Shown here: piece by piece, positions 41,617 to 54,170 of the stretch | Position numbering within the stretch: the first letter of the stretch is position 1 | Layout of the letters: each line of letters starts with the position of its first letter | Assembly (NCBI GenBank): GCA_025506515.1 | Contig: CM046447.1 | Coordinates: 87,411,852 to 87,475,851, forward strand | Direction of reading: 5' to 3' | DNA length: 64,000 bases | Source of the DNA: Flaveria trinervia | Taxonomy: Eukaryota; Streptophyta; Magnoliopsida; Asterales; Asteraceae | Translations under genes and position numbers: made by a program | The notes under the pieces: model-generated | What the model was told of the DNA's origin: nothing | What the model saw: the letters and a program-made list of their open reading frames with translations, nothing else | The model's database searches: none

Positions 41617-43020
41617 TGTCCACCCCCTTAAATAGGTTTTGTCCCCGAAACCTGTTGTTCCTCGAACAAACATGGGTAATGCCGCCTCATTTTTTCTTCA
41701 GTCTCCACATAGACTCGGATCCTTTCATGTGCTTCCACTATACATGCACAAGAGGAACCACTTTATTTCTCAGGCCTCTTCTCTTTTCGATCGATGATTG
41801 CCACTGGTTGCTCCACATAATTGAGCCGTTCGTCTACTTCGATATCCTCCAGTAGAATAATCATATCTTCATCTGCGAAGCACTTTCTCAGATGAGATAC
41901 ATGGAATGTCGAATAAATTCCACTTCCCTCATCTGGTAACTCCAGTCTATAGGCCAGCTCTCCTACTCGAGCAATGATTCGGAAAGGCCCTATATACCTT
42001 GGGCCCAACTTGCCCCGCTTCCTGAATCAGATAATGCCCTTCAAGGTGAGACCTTCAACATAACCTGGTCACCCACCTGGAACTCAATCAGTCTGCGTCG
42101 TTTATCAACCTACGACTTATGTCTATCTTTCGCTGCCTTAATGAACGCCTTGATCTTTTCGAGCTTTTCAGTCGTAGCCTCGATCACCTCGACGCTCCCT
42201 AGTTCTTTTTGACCAATATAACCCTAGCAGACCGGTGTTCTGCATCTCCTACCGTATAGTATCTCATAAGGTGGCATACCAATGTTGGCATGATAACTGT
42301 TGTTGTATGAGAATTCAGCTAACGGTAGTGGTCATCCCAGTTTCCCCGAAAATCGATAACACATGCCCGAAGCATGTCCTCCAATGTCTGAATGGTCCTC
42401 TCTAACTGACCATCAGTCTGGGGATGATAAACCATATTGATGTGTTACCTCGTCCCCATCATGTCGTGGAATTTCTTCCAGAATTTAGATGTAAACCGGG
42501 TGTCACGATGAGACACAATAGACACCGGCACACCGTGATGAGCTACAATTTCCTTGATGAAAAGATCCACCAACCTCTCAGATGAATATGTCTCGCGGAT
42601 CGGTAGAAAGTGAGCACTTTTCGTCAAACGATCAACGATCACCCATATGTCGTCATACCCTTTAGGAGTACATGGCAGCTTCGTAATAAATCCATGGTGA
42701 TGTGCTCTCACTTCCATTCCGGTATATCCAAAGGTTGGATCTTCCCATATGGCTTCTGATGCTCAGCCTTCACCTGTAGACAAGTAAGGCATTTACTCGC
42801 ATACTCCACCACATCACATTTCATACCCGGCCACCAATAATCTTTCTTCATGTCCTGATACATCTTTGTGGCACCTGGATGAATGGAGTATCGAGTCTTG
42901 TGAGCTTCATCCAAAATATTCATCTGTAGATCCCCAAAACGAGGAATCCACACCCGTCTAAACCGGGTTTTAACACTAAGTGTGTTTTCACCCAGTTCCG
43001 CAACCAGACCTCTCATCCTT
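41617..43020 (-). pseudogene. Element J gypsy integrase and chromodomain region
   Basis: Next to the PPT (AAGGGGGTGGACA on the minus strand, 41617-41632). Reading 3' to 5' on the plus strand: decayed chromodomain; C-terminal block FRIIARVGELAYRLELPDEG and STFHVSHLRKCFADEDMI (42008-41763); core IVDRLTKSAHFLPIRETYSS and DTRFTSKFWKKFHDMMGTR (42717-42445); zinc-binding HPGATKMYQDMKKDYWWPGM and CLTCLQVKAEHQKPYGKI (43016-42708). Several frameshifts and stops break it. Ty3/gypsy chromovirus, the same lineage as K, L and M. Confidence 0.9.
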
Positions 43021-44400
43021 TCAGAGTTAAGATGATCTTCTTTCAGCGCTTCATCTTGAAACTCTTTAACTGCTTCATCACCTCAGAGGTCATGATTAGC
43101 TGACATGCCTTCACCTGAATCGGTTCGGGTCTCTCTTTCTGGCTCAGGGCATCCACCACCACGTTGGCTTTGCCCGGATGGTAACGGATCTCGCAATCAG
43201 AATCTTTCATGAGCTCCAACCATCATCTTGGTCTCATGTTTAGGTCCTTCTGCTTAAAAAAGTACGTCAAGCTCTTGTGGTCAATGAAAATGGTGCACTT
43301 CGTCCCGTAAAGATAGTGCCTCCAAATCTTTAGTCCAAAGACCACGGCTACTAGCTCCAAGTCATGAGTAGGATAATGACCTCATAAACCTTCAACTGCC
43401 AGGATGCATAGGCTATAACATTCCCTTTCTACATTAACACACAACCCAACCCCAAGTAGGAAGCATAAGAATAAACCACCAGATCTTCACTTCCATCGGG
43501 TAATGACAGAACAGGAGCTTGAGTCAACCTCGCTTTTAATTCCTAGAACGCCTTCTCTTGAGCCTGACCCCATACAAACTTCACATCCTTCCGGGTCAAT
43601 TTAGTTAGTGGAGAAGCAATCTTGGAAAAGTCTTGGATAAATCTTCTGTAGTAGCCCACCAAACCCAAGAAACTACGAATCTCGGATGGCGTCTTTGGAG
43701 ACTTCCATTGCATTACTGCATCCACCTTTACCGGGTCCACCATAATCCTGTCAGGATTCACCACATGACCTAAGAATTGAACCTCGCACAACCAAATGCG
43801 CACTTAGAGAACTTGGCGTACAGCTTCTCCTTTCTCAGTGTCTCCAGAACCTCCCGAATGTGACCGTCATGCTCTACCTCGCTCTTCGAATAAATAAGGA
43901 TATCATCAATGAACACCATCACTGATTTATCCAACATTGGCCGACACACTTGATTCATCAGATCCATTAAAGCAGCTGGCGCATTGTTCAAACCAAAAGA
44001 CAAGACAAGAAACTCGTAGTGACCATAGCGCATACGGAAAGCTGTTTTAGGAATGTCATGCTCTTTCATGTTCAGTTGATGATAGCCAGATCGAAGATCT
44101 ATCCTTGAGAACCAACTAGCACCTTGAATCTGATCGAACAAATCATCGATTCTTGGTAAGGGATATCGGTTCTTCACCGTCAGCTTGTTTAGCTCGTGTT
44201 AGTGAATGCACATCCTCATACTACCGTTTTTCTTCTTCACAAACTGGACCAGAGCACCCCAAGGATAGATGCTCGCCTAATGAACCCCTTATCAAGCAGC
44301 TCTTGCAACTACTCTATCAACTCTTTCATCTCCGTCGAAGCCAAACAATACAGTGCCTTGGCAAAAAGTTGGGCACCCGGTATTAGATCAATTTGAAACT
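43021..44400 (-). pseudogene. Element J gypsy reverse transcriptase and RNase H
   Basis: RT open frame 44177-43770 has RYPLPRIDDLFDQIQGASWF, RIDLRSGYHQL, FGLNNAPAALMDLMN and catalytic FIDD at about 43902-43913, followed by ILIYSKSE. The next frame (43803-43543) has VQFLGHVVNPDRIMVDP and GYYRRFIQDFSKIASPLTKL. RNase H and its connection (about 43540-43120) are broken. Catalytic aspartates are kept here but lost in K and L. Confidence 0.92.
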
Positions 44401-45090
44401 CGATCTCTTGTTAGGTGGCACTCTTGGTAAATCTTCTGGGAACACGTCCGGAAAGTCACACACAACTGGTACATTGGGTAGTTGTGGTGTTGGCGTATCC
44501 ACATCCTTTACATAAGCCAAGTAGGAGCTCCATCCACACCTCATACACTTTCCCGCCACCGCCATTAAGATTACTTTCGAGATTGTCGTGACCCGATCCC
44601 CTTAAATAGTTATCGAACTCCCGTCAGGCGCTGCCAAACGAATCATCTTCTTGCGACGCATAATGTTTGCCTCGAAGTCCTCTAACCAATCCATCCCAAG
44701 AACCAAATCAAAAACCACTAAGGTCATCACGAATGGTCTAACAGGAAACTTATGACCCTCAAGTTCCACATCACAACCCTCTATCATCTTGGTAATCCTG
44801 GTAGACTTACCTATGGCAGTTTCTACATCAAAGGGCGCATCGACATGTCTACTACTAACAGGCAGCTTAGCATAGAAAGCAGCAGAAATAGAACTTTTAC
44901 TGGCACCCGAATCAAATAACACAGAAGCTAAAGTTTGGTTCACCAGAAACGTACCAGACACAACATCTGGGTCCATCCTAGCTTCCTCCTGTGTCATAGT
45001 GAATGCCCTGGCGCTCGCCCTTGCCCCTTCACTCCCCATCTTCTTCGCCCCGAACCCTCAACTCTTGGTTTCTTGCAATCCCTACTTATG
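44401..45090 (-). pseudogene. Element J gypsy aspartic protease
   Basis: The open frame 45039-44602 has LFDSGASKSSISAAFYAKL (active-site DSG), DVELEGHKFPVRPFV and LGMDWLEDFEANI, standard for gypsy retropepsins. It is followed by a short linker to RT with frame breaks (VCDFPDVFPEDLPRVPP near 44460). Confidence 0.9.
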
Positions 45091-46215
45091 TGGCCCTTCA
45101 CGCCACAGTTAAAGCACTAGACCGTATGATAGTCTTGGCTATATGCCCCGTCTTCCCACATTTGAAGCACTCGTTCAATCCCAACCTACATTCTCCTGCA
45201 TGCTCCCTTCCACACTTGCACGCCTCTTTGACCCCGCACTCAATGTGGCCACACGACGGTCATCCATCAGTGCCTTCTTGTTACCCGTCGTGGCATCACC
45301 CCGACCAAACCTCTCCCCTACCAGTTTCGATCACCTCCACCCTTCCTGCTACCTTCAGCCACAACCAGTACAGCCCTCTCATCATATAACCTCCCTGCCA
45401 AATCCACTGCCAACCTGAACTTGCTCAGTGAGGCAACGATCATATGCCTGTGAGTATCCGCTGGGAAACCCTGGATGTACCTTTTAATCTTCCGTGACAG
45501 AGGCGTCACCTGATCCGACACCAGACGTGCCATCTCGTTGAACTTCATGGTGTATTGCTGATGTGTCATGGTTCCCGCCTCCAGTTGCAAGAACTCTCTC
45601 TCAACTTTATCCATTTCTCTATGAGGACGTAACTCCTCGATCACCAACTTCTTCAGTTTAGACCATCTCATTCTCCCAATGGCCTTGCTACCCTCGGCTT
45701 GAACTATATCGTCCCACCAACACAGAACCAGGTCCACAAAAGAATGGGCAGCAAACTTTACTTTCTGGTCCTCCCGGCACTCGCTGATATTTAAGACGAC
45801 TTCCATTTCTCTCACCCACCAGTGAGCAGCAGCAGCAGTGCTATTACCATCAAAAGTAAGGGGCTTGCACCGTTGAAATGCCCCATAATTACAGCCATGT
45901 GCGCCTCCGGCGCAGGCTCTTCTTCTTCTTCTTCATCATCAGATAGGACCGTTTAAGGCTCTGGTTGCCCTCGCCCTCCCGAGGACCTATTCCTCTATTG
46001 TCTTTCCCCTTCCGTACAACCTTGATGACTTCGGTCACCACAAACGATAAGATCGTCTGAATGACCTGATGCAGCTCTTCAACCACCGCCTCTTTCATCG
46101 AGGCCCTCAGGTTTGCACTCTCATCACCACCCTCCGGATGAGGGGTCTCGGGTTCTTCATGAACCACCTTTTCCGTCTTGGGTCTCCCTCTCTTGGGTCG
46201 CGGCTCAGCACCAAG
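45091..46215 (-). pseudogene. Element J gypsy gag
   Basis: Capsid frame 45815-45318: MREMEVVLNISECREDQKVK, AHSFVDLVLCWWDDIVQAEG, FLQLEAGTMTHQQYTMKFNE, IKRYIQGFPADTHRHMI. These are retrotrans_gag hallmarks. The N-terminal acidic/basic part is at 46167-45889, with zinc-knuckle remnants near 45080-45170. Frameshifts separate the parts. The start lies near 46210. Confidence 0.88.
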
Positions 46216-46598
46216 CCATCACGACCACCACCATGAGAGGCTTACGAAGATCTACGACCAGCCATTCACACGCACACTGAAACATTCAAACACCAACATG
46301 TCATTCAAGGGAACAACTTAGTTTATGTCAAGTATAGTAAGTCCCTAATTATAGTGGCCAGTTGTGATTAGCCACTTACTTTACTCTTCATACCCCAAGC
46401 ATTACCTGTCCTGACTACATCAGTATTTAAATCTACAAACAACACATAACCACGTACCATGCACACAAAATACCGGTTAACATTACGAAAATACTTGATG
46501 GCACGCAGCTACTCAGATTGGCATCCCTCCCCTTCCGTCCCATTCTTACTTTAAGTTAAGGTTTATTTTGAAAATTTACCCATTTCACTTAAACTTTG

Positions 46599-46611
46599 CT
46601 CTGATACCAAC
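46599..46611 (-). promoter_or_regulatory. Element J primer-binding site
   Basis: GCTCTGATACCAA is the reverse complement of TTGGTATCAGAGC (initiator tRNA-Met), two bases inside the 5' LTR end. Confidence 0.88.
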
Positions 46612-46612
46612 T

Positions 46613-47410
46613 TGTAAGGCCCCGTTCATGGGATGCTCACAATTGGTCGATCGTCACACTTAAAGCATATAAATACATTTGTCTTTCATAAAACATCACA
46701 GCAGAAATTACCAAAATATACATCTCATTTCATTATAAAACTTTTGCAAAATAATACATCATTAACAAGTTGCAAAATACATGTTGCATTACATCACAAA
46801 AGCATTATAAAAATGGATGCCATCCAAAAGAGCTAAGTAGCCACCCCATGCCATCCTCAGTAACATTACCTGCCAACTGGAAACACATAAAAGTCAGCAT
46901 TGCTGAGTGAGTTCTAGTTTTATAATAAAACATACTTTTCTTTTATTAAAACCGTTCTTTACTTTCATGTGATCATACATCATACGTACACATAGATAGT
47001 ATCATTATTATCTTCATCATTCATTCGTTCATTCTTTAACTTCTGTTCATTCATTGTACGTCATTAACTTTAACATTCTTCCATCATTACTTCTTTCCTT
47101 TCCTTCAACCATAAACTCTACCCTTCTGTTCCTGGTACTGGACCTAGGCCTATCATAGACCAGCTATAACGGTGCTCCGCACTCTGGTCACAGCACCTAG
47201 AGTATAGTTTAGGTGACCAATGCCATGTGTAATACCCTCCTGTTCCTGGTACTCGACCTAGGCCTATCATAGACCAGCTATAACGATGCTTCGCACCTCT
47301 GGTCATAGCACCTAGAGTAGAGTTTAGGTGTACTAATGCCATGTGCAATACCCTCCTGTTCTTGGTACTGGACCTAGCCCTATCATAGACCAGCTATAAC
47401 GATGCTCCGC
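46613..47410 (-). repeat. Element J 5' LTR (right copy, truncated)
   Basis: TGTAAGGCCCCG onward aligns with the left LTR for about 800 bp, including three tandem units near 116 bp (47126, 47240, 47356). It breaks off in the third unit at a rearranged junction with element K. Confidence 0.87.
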
Positions 47411-47477
47411 ACACGTTATGGTCAAGGATGGATCCTGCTCCGCAGACGTTACTAGACCTAGGCCTAACATTAATTTG
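47411..47477. other. Rearranged J/K junction with filler DNA
   Basis: Between J LTR and K RT lie short pieces: CGCACACGTTATGGTCA (also at 47579-47595), CAAGGATGGATC (also at about 47508-47519), then GCTCCGCA again and CTAGACCTAGGCCTAAC from the LTR. This is a deletion breakpoint repaired with copied local fragments. Confidence 0.7.
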
Positions 47478-48520
47478 TTCGATCAGCTTCAAGGTGCTAG
47501 TTGGTTTTCAAGGATGGATCTTCGATCGGGCTACCATCAGTGAAGGTGAAGGAGCAGGATATCCCTAAAATAGATTTTCGCACACGTTATGGTCACTACG
47601 AGTTTCTTGTCATGTCTATTGGTTTGACCAATGCTCCAGCTGCTTTTATGGATTTGATGAATCGAGTGTGTTGGCCGATGTTGGATAAATTAGTGATTAT
47701 GTTTATTCATGATATCCCGATTTATTCGAAGAGCGAGATTGAGCATGCCGGTCACATTCGGGAGGTTTTGAAGATGTTGAGAAAGGTGAAGTTGTACGCT
47801 AAGTTCTCCAAATGCGCGTTCTGGTTGCGCAAGGTTCAATTCTTGGGTCATGTGGTGAATCCTGACGGGATTATGGTGGACCCGGCAAAGGTGGAGGCAG
47901 TAATGCAATGGAAGTCTCCAAAGACGCCCTCCGAGATTCGTAGCTTCTTGGGTTTGGCAGGCTACTATAGAAGATTTATCCAAGACTTCTCTAAGATTGC
48001 TTCTCCACTAACTATGTTGACCCGGAAGGATGTGAAGTTTGTATGGGGTCAAGCTCAAGAGAAGGCGTTCGAAGAATTGAAGGCGAGGTTGACTCAAGCT
48101 CATATTCTGTCATTACCCGATAGAAGTGAAGATATGCTGGTTTATTCTGATGCTTCCTACTCGGGGTTCGGGTGTGTGTTAATGCAAAGAGGAAAATTTA
48201 TAGCCAATGCATCCCGACAGTTGAAGGTTCATGAGGTCAATTACCCTACTCATGACTTGGAGCTAGAAGCCGTGGCCTTTGCACTAAAGATTTGGAGGCA
48301 CTATTTTTACGGGACGAAGTGCACCATTTTCACTAACCACAAGAGCTTGAAGTACTTCTTTGAGTAGAAAGATCTGAACATGAGGCAGAGACGATGGTTG
48401 AAGCTTATAAAGGACTATGATTGCGAGATCCATTACCATCCGGGCAAAGCCAACGTGGTGGCTGATGCCCTTAGCCGAAAGGAGAGGCCCGAGTCGATTC
48501 GTGTGAAGGCGTATCAGCTA
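47478..48520 (+). pseudogene. Element K gypsy reverse transcriptase and RNase H (5' truncated)
   Basis: Begins inside RT with LFDQLQGASWFSRMDLRSGY (frameshift near 47540). The long open frame 47501-48367 has FGHYEFLV-like YGHYEFLVMSIGLTNAPAAF, the active-site region FIHD at 47702-47713 (first catalytic Asp replaced by His), VQFLGHVVNPDGIMVDP, GYYRRFIQDFSKIASPL and RNase H motifs YSDASYSGFGCVL and HDLELEAVAFALKIWRHY. A TAG follows at 48365-48367, then WLKLIKDYDCEIHYHPGKAN and VVADALSRKE. The protein would be catalytically dead. Confidence 0.92.
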
Positions 48521-49960
48521 ATCATGACCTCTGACGAGATGAATCAAGTTAAAGAGTTTCAAGATGAGGCATTGAAGGAAGATCATCTTAACTCAAAAAG
48601 AATGAGAGTTCTGGTTGGGGAATTGGGTGAAAACACACTTGGTGTTAAAACCCGATTTGGACGGGTGTGGATTCCTCGTTTTGGGGTTCTACGGGTGAAG
48701 ATTTTGGATGAAGCTCACAAGAATCCATAGTTTATTCATCCAGGTGCCACAAGATGTATCAAGACATGAAGAAGATTTATTGGTGGCCGGGTATGAAACG
48801 GGACGTAGTGGGGTATGTGAGTAAAAGTCTGACTTGTCTACAGTGAAGGCGGAGCATCAAAAGCCATATGGGAAGATCCAACCTTTGGATATACCGGAAT
48901 GGAAGTAGGAGCACATCACCATGGATTTTATTATGAAGCTGCCGCGTACTCCGAAAGGGTATGATGCTATATGGGTGATTGTTGACCGCTTGACGAAGAG
49001 TGCTCACTTCCTACTGATCCGCGAGACATATTCATCTAAGAGGTTGGCTGATCTGTTTATCAAGGAAATTATAACTCGTCATGGTGTGCTGGTGACCATT
49101 GTCTCTGGTCGTGACACCCGGTTCACCTCTAAATTCTGGAAGAAATTCCGCAACGCCATGGGGACGAGGTTACATATTAGCAAGGCTTATCATCCCTAGC
49201 CTGATGGTCAGTCAGAGAGGACGATTTAGACATCGGAGGACATGCTTTGGGCATGTGTTATTGATTTTGGGGGAAGTTGGGATGACCACTTACCATTAGC
49301 TGAATTCTCATACAACAACAGTTATCATGCCAGCATTGGTATGTCGCCTTATTAGATGCTATATGGTAGGAGATGCAGAACGCCCGTCTGTTGGGGTGAT
49401 ATTGGTAAAAAAAGAACTAGGGAGCGTCGAGGTGATCGAGGCTACAACTGAGAAGCTTGAAAAGATCAAGGCCTTCATGAAGGCAGCCAATGATAGACAG
49501 AAGTCGTATGCTGCTAAAAAAAGTAGAGCGATTGAGTTCCAGGTGGGTGACCGGTTATGTTGAAGGTCTCCTTGGAAGGGTATCATTCGTTTCCGAAAGT
49601 GGGGCAAGTTGAGCCCAAGGTACATAGGCCCTTTCCGAATCATTGCTCGAGTAGGAGAGGTGGCCTATAGACGGAGTTACCAGATGAGTTAAGTGGAATT
49701 CACCAACATTCCATGTATCTCATCTCAGAAAGTGCTTGGCAGATGAAGATATGAGTGTTCCTCTGGAGGATATCGAAGTAGACGAACGGCTCAATTATGT
49801 GGAGCAACCAGTGGCAATCATCCACCGAAAAGAGGAGAGGCTGAGAAATAAAGTGGTTCCTCTTATGGGCATATAGTGGAAGCACAGGAAAGGATCCGAG
49901 TCAACGTGGGAGACTGAGGAAGAAATGAGACAGCATTACCCACGTTTGTTCGAGGAATAA
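48521..49960 (+). pseudogene. Element K gypsy integrase and chromodomain
   Basis: N-terminal linker to zinc-binding region (VWIPRFGVLRVKILDEAHK, then frameshift), core PKGYDAIWVIVDRLTKSAHF, RETYSSKRLADLFIKEI, DTRFTSKFWKKFRNAMGTR, with stop codons at about 49197 and beyond. Later parts: EVIEATTEKLEKIKAFMKA, then HRKGSESTWETEEEMRQHYP (chromodomain end) with TAA at 49958-49960. Many stops break it. Confidence 0.9.
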
Positions 49961-49979
49961 TAGGTTTCGGGGACGAAAC

Positions 49980-51891
49980 TTATTTAAGGGGGTGGACTTG
50001 TAACACCCGGTTACTTACTTATTTTGAAGCCGACGAAAGAAGAAAAAGAAATAAAGTCCAAATTCGAGGGACCAAACTCGCCAATGAGAGAAAGTTGGGT
50101 GAGTGGGGGTATTTAAAAGAAGAGGGCAGCCCTTACCCTCTCCCCACACCTAAAATTCATTTAAAGAGAGAGAGGTAGGAGAAAAGGGGAGAAAAAGTGG
50201 AGAAAGGCTTGATTCGCGTGGGTTCAAGCTCGAAAATCATCGTGTAGCGGGTCCAAACGAAGCTCTACTTCTCGGTGTTGTTTGTGTGAGTTCTAGGACC
50301 CCTATTTTAAACGTTTTTGGTCAATTTTAGGGCTGGAACACATCTGAAATCCTGTTTTTGTATGTGTGCATGTTTGACCCTTTGTATGTGTTTGCGTGTG
50401 ATGCGTTTGGAGTTTGTTCTGAGCTTGTGCGTGCTTGAATGGTGTTGTGGTAGGCATTACCAAGGTCTAGGATGGTTGATTTAGGCTTAGAATGGGTTTG
50501 GATGAGCTTAGAGGTCGAAAATGGCAGATTGGGTTCGGGAGTGAGCTGTATTCTGCGCAGTGAGGGCTATGCGACCGAATGGCATGCTAGTCGTGCGATT
50601 GACGCTCACGCCTGCCAGTCGTGTGACTGAAGGACAATCGCACGGGGAGTCATGCGATTGAGAGTTCATCCGCATTAGGTCCATCCGTATTAGTTCCATT
50701 CGCATGGAACTCATCCGCATTGGGTTCATCCGCATTAGGTCCATTCACATGGGTGTTCATTCGCATAGGTGTTCATCCGCATTGGTCCATTCACATGATG
50801 TTTAGTCGCCTGGAAGGCCATGCGACTGAAGGGTGTACATACGCCAAAGTAGGGCTTATGCACTCGGGGAAAACGTATTTTATGTTCTGACTTTCGGGGG
50901 AAAGTGAAGATGTAACTTATGACGTGGGAGGTTCCCGTAAGTTCATGTAAGATGACTTTTGAGGTCTTAGAGGTTATGCTGGGCATGATGATGATGTTGC
51001 ATGTTTATGCATGATGTATGTTATGTATGTTTGATGTTGCCCTGTATGATGATGATGACTGTGTATGTTATGTTCCTTGTTATGATGTATGTTTATCTTT
51101 CTCATGGCTTTGCGTTGAATGTTAATGAATGAAATGAAAGTATTATGTAACGTAAAGTGAAATATAATAAAAGAAGAACATTAAGGAAGAATGCATGTAT
51201 TAAAAATGATAAAAGAAATGAAAGGCTTGCAAGCAATTGTATGGAAGGGACACGCCATAAAAAGGTGTTAGCCTAACGGTGTGCGGGTTCGCTACCCCGG
51301 GAGGTTGCACATTGGGGTCTTTCTTTATGATCGACCATTTGTATAGAACCTCTACCGCTTACCCCAGTACTGCGGCACCATGTATAGCTGTCTATTTACA
51401 GACTTCAGCCCAGTAGCCATATAGTTTGGGGTGTAGCACATGGTATTGGTACGGAAGATATGAAAAGTGAAATAAAGAATGAATAATGAAGATAACAATG
51501 GTATTTTCTATGTGTATGCATGATGAATGATCGCGTGAAAGTAAAGAACGGTTTTAACGAAAGATAAAGTATGTTTTAGTATAAAACTAGAACTCATTTA
51601 GCAACGCTGACTTTTATGTGTTTCTAGTTGGTAGGTAATGTTGCTGAGGATGGCACGAGATGGCTACTCAGCTCTTTTGGGATGGCATCCATTTATAATG
51701 TTTTTGTGATGTAATGCAACTTAGGTTTTGTAATTGGTTAACGATGTATTATTTTGCAAAAGCTATTATATTGAAATGGAATGTTTTGTTTAAATGTTTC
51801 CGCTACAACGTTTTTATGTAATACAATTAAAATATATGTTTTATTTGCAATGATTTACCAGCTGTAATCGTCTCAAGAACGGGGCCTTACA
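49980..51891 (+). repeat. Element K polypurine tract and 3' LTR (1893 bp)
   Basis: ATTTAAGGGGGTGGACT is followed by TGTAACACCCGG (49999); the LTR ends GGGGCCTTACA at 51891. It has a mixed CG-word array at about 50560-50835 (CATCCGCATT, CATTCGCATGG, CAGTCGTGCGATTGA). The right flank CATGA enters the L LTR; the same point is uninterrupted at about 58818. Confidence 0.9.
50560..50835. repeat. Mixed CG-word array in the K LTR
   Basis: Both vocabularies appear side by side: CAGTCGTGTGACTGA, TCGCACGGGGAGTCATGCGATTGA, and runs of CATCCGCATTAGGTC. Intermediate between the arrays of copia LTRs and the solo gypsy LTR. Confidence 0.8.
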
Positions 51892-52745
51892 CATGACCCA
51901 ACACTTAGTCATTTCAGGCATTTCTAGGTGCATGAGTGCTTAGGCGCATGGGCAGTCTAGGCACATAGACATTTAGTCAATTTCAACCTACTCTAGGTGC
52001 ATGGATACTATTTGGGTGCATGGGATTTTGGGGGCATGGGGGACATTTAGTCAAATTCAACCGTGGGCGCATAGGCCAATCCAAGCGCATGGGCAACGAA
52101 CTCATACTATCAATCATCATAATCCAGTATCAATACACCATTCAAACATATTTTAAACTTATTTCTAACATTCTAAGCAACAAAACATGAACATAACACA
52201 ATCATATCATCAAGAACACCCGAATCATAACCCACCCACATTCACACATACACATACATACATGTATCAAAACCCACATTCATAAAAAGATCCATACATG
52301 CATTCCAGCCCCAAATCAGTTAAAACGGGGTTCGAGAACTCACCTTGACAACTTTCGGATGAACTACTTCAAAACCCGAATGTAATTGAATTTGACCACC
52401 TAGAAACCCACCAAAAACACAACCCAAACACACATACAAACACATAATCATACAACCGAGGCATAGGTCGGCCAAGAACATTTAAAAACACCAAAATCTT
52501 ACCTTGAATTCGAATTCTTGTCTTCTTCTTCAAACTCGAAAGCTCTTCTCTGTTTTCTGTCTCTAAAACCGATTGAAAAGAATTATGCAGAAGAGTGTGG
52601 CGGCCATGCCCACTTTATGCACCAACTTTTTATTATTTTGTCTTTCTTTACACTTTTAACCCCTCAACTTGGGTAAAAAGGCATTTCCTTATTATACTCC
52701 ACTTTTATTCTTCATTTTGCACTACTTAAATATCCGGGTGTTACA
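51892..52745 (-). repeat. Element L 3' LTR, partial
   Basis: From CATGACCCAACAC to CCGGGTGTTACA (52745). It aligns with 58818-59655. The left half is missing beyond the K insertion point. A GGCGCATGGG/GGTGCATGGG word array lies at about 51905-52100. Confidence 0.85.
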
Positions 52746-54170
52746 AGTCCACCCCCCTTATAAAGGTTTCATCCACAAAACCTGTTATTTCTCAAACAGA
52801 TATGGGTAATGTTGTCTCATCTCTTCTTCAGTCTACCACGTAGACTCAGATCCCTTCCTATGTTTTCAGTGTACACGCACTAGGGGAACCACTTTATTCC
52901 TTAACCTCTTCTCCTTACGATCAATGATCGCCACTGGTTGCTCCACATAGTTGAGTCGTTCATCTACCTCGATATCCTCCAGTGGTACAACCATGTATTT
53001 ATCGGCTATACACTTCTGCAGATGACATACATGGAATGTTGAGTGAATTCCACTTAACTCATCACATAACTCCAACCTATAGGCCACCTCTCCTACTCGA
53101 GCAATGATTCAAAAAAAGCCCTATGTACCTCGGGCTTAACTTGCCCCACTTTCTGCACCTAATGATGCTATTCCAAGGTGAGACTTTTAACATAACTCTA
53201 TCTCCCGCCTTAAACTCAATCGGTCTATGTCTCTTGTTGGCATACGACTTATGCCTATCTTTGGCTGCCTTCATAAAGGCTTTGATCTTTTCTAGCTTTT
53301 TAGTTGTAGCCTCGATCACCTTGATACTTCCCAACTCCTTCTGACCAATATCACCCCAATAAACGGTGTCCTACATCTCCTACCGTATACCATCTCATAA
53401 GGGAGCATGGCAATACTGGCATGATAACTATTATTGTATGAGAATTCCGCTAATGGTAAATGGTCATCCAAACTTCCTCCAAATTCAATGACGCATGCCC
53501 GAAGCATATCATCCAGCTTCTGAATGGCTCTCTCCATCTGACCATCTGTCTGTGGATGATAAGTTGTGCTATTGTGTAATCTCGTCCCCATGGCATCGTA
53601 GAATTTCGTCCAAAATTTGGATGTAAACGAGTGTTACAGTCAGATACAATAGACACCAAGACACCATGACAAGTCACAATCTCCTAGATAAATAGATCCG
53701 TTAATCTCTCAGACGAATACGTTTCGCGAATTGGTAGGAAATGAGCACTCTTTGTCAACGATCAACTATCACCCATATGGCATCATACCCTTTCGTGATA
53801 CGCGGTAACTTCATAATAAGTCCATGGTGATATGCTTCCACTTCCACTCGGGATTATATCCAACGGTTGGATCTTCCTGTGTGGGTTCTGATGCTCAGCA
53901 TTCACTTGCAAGCAAGTATGACACTTACTCACATACTCTACTACATCGTGCTTCATGCCCGGCCACCAATAATCTTTCTTCATATCCTGATACATCTTTG
54001 TAGCACCGGGATGAATATAGTATGGAGTCTTATAAGGTTTATCCATGATCTTTCCATGTAAATCACCATAATGAGGAATCCACATCCTTTTGATTTGGGT
54101 CCTAACACCAAGAGTGTTTTCACCCAACATTTTGACCATACCTCTCATCCTTTCGGAGTAGACAATCTTC
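52746..54170 (-). pseudogene. Element L gypsy integrase and chromodomain region
   Basis: Beside the PPT (AAGGGGGGTGGACT on the minus strand). Segments: AYRLELCDELSGIHSTFHV and KEKRLRNKVVPLVRVH (53087-52866); EVIEATTKKLEKIKAF-like block (53334-53077); YHPQTDGQMERAIQKLDDML and AEFSYNNSYHASI (53591-53316); HPGATKMYQDMKKDYWWPGM and CHTCLQVNAEHQNPH (54148-53783). Frames change at each boundary. Same lineage as J, K and G. Confidence 0.9.
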
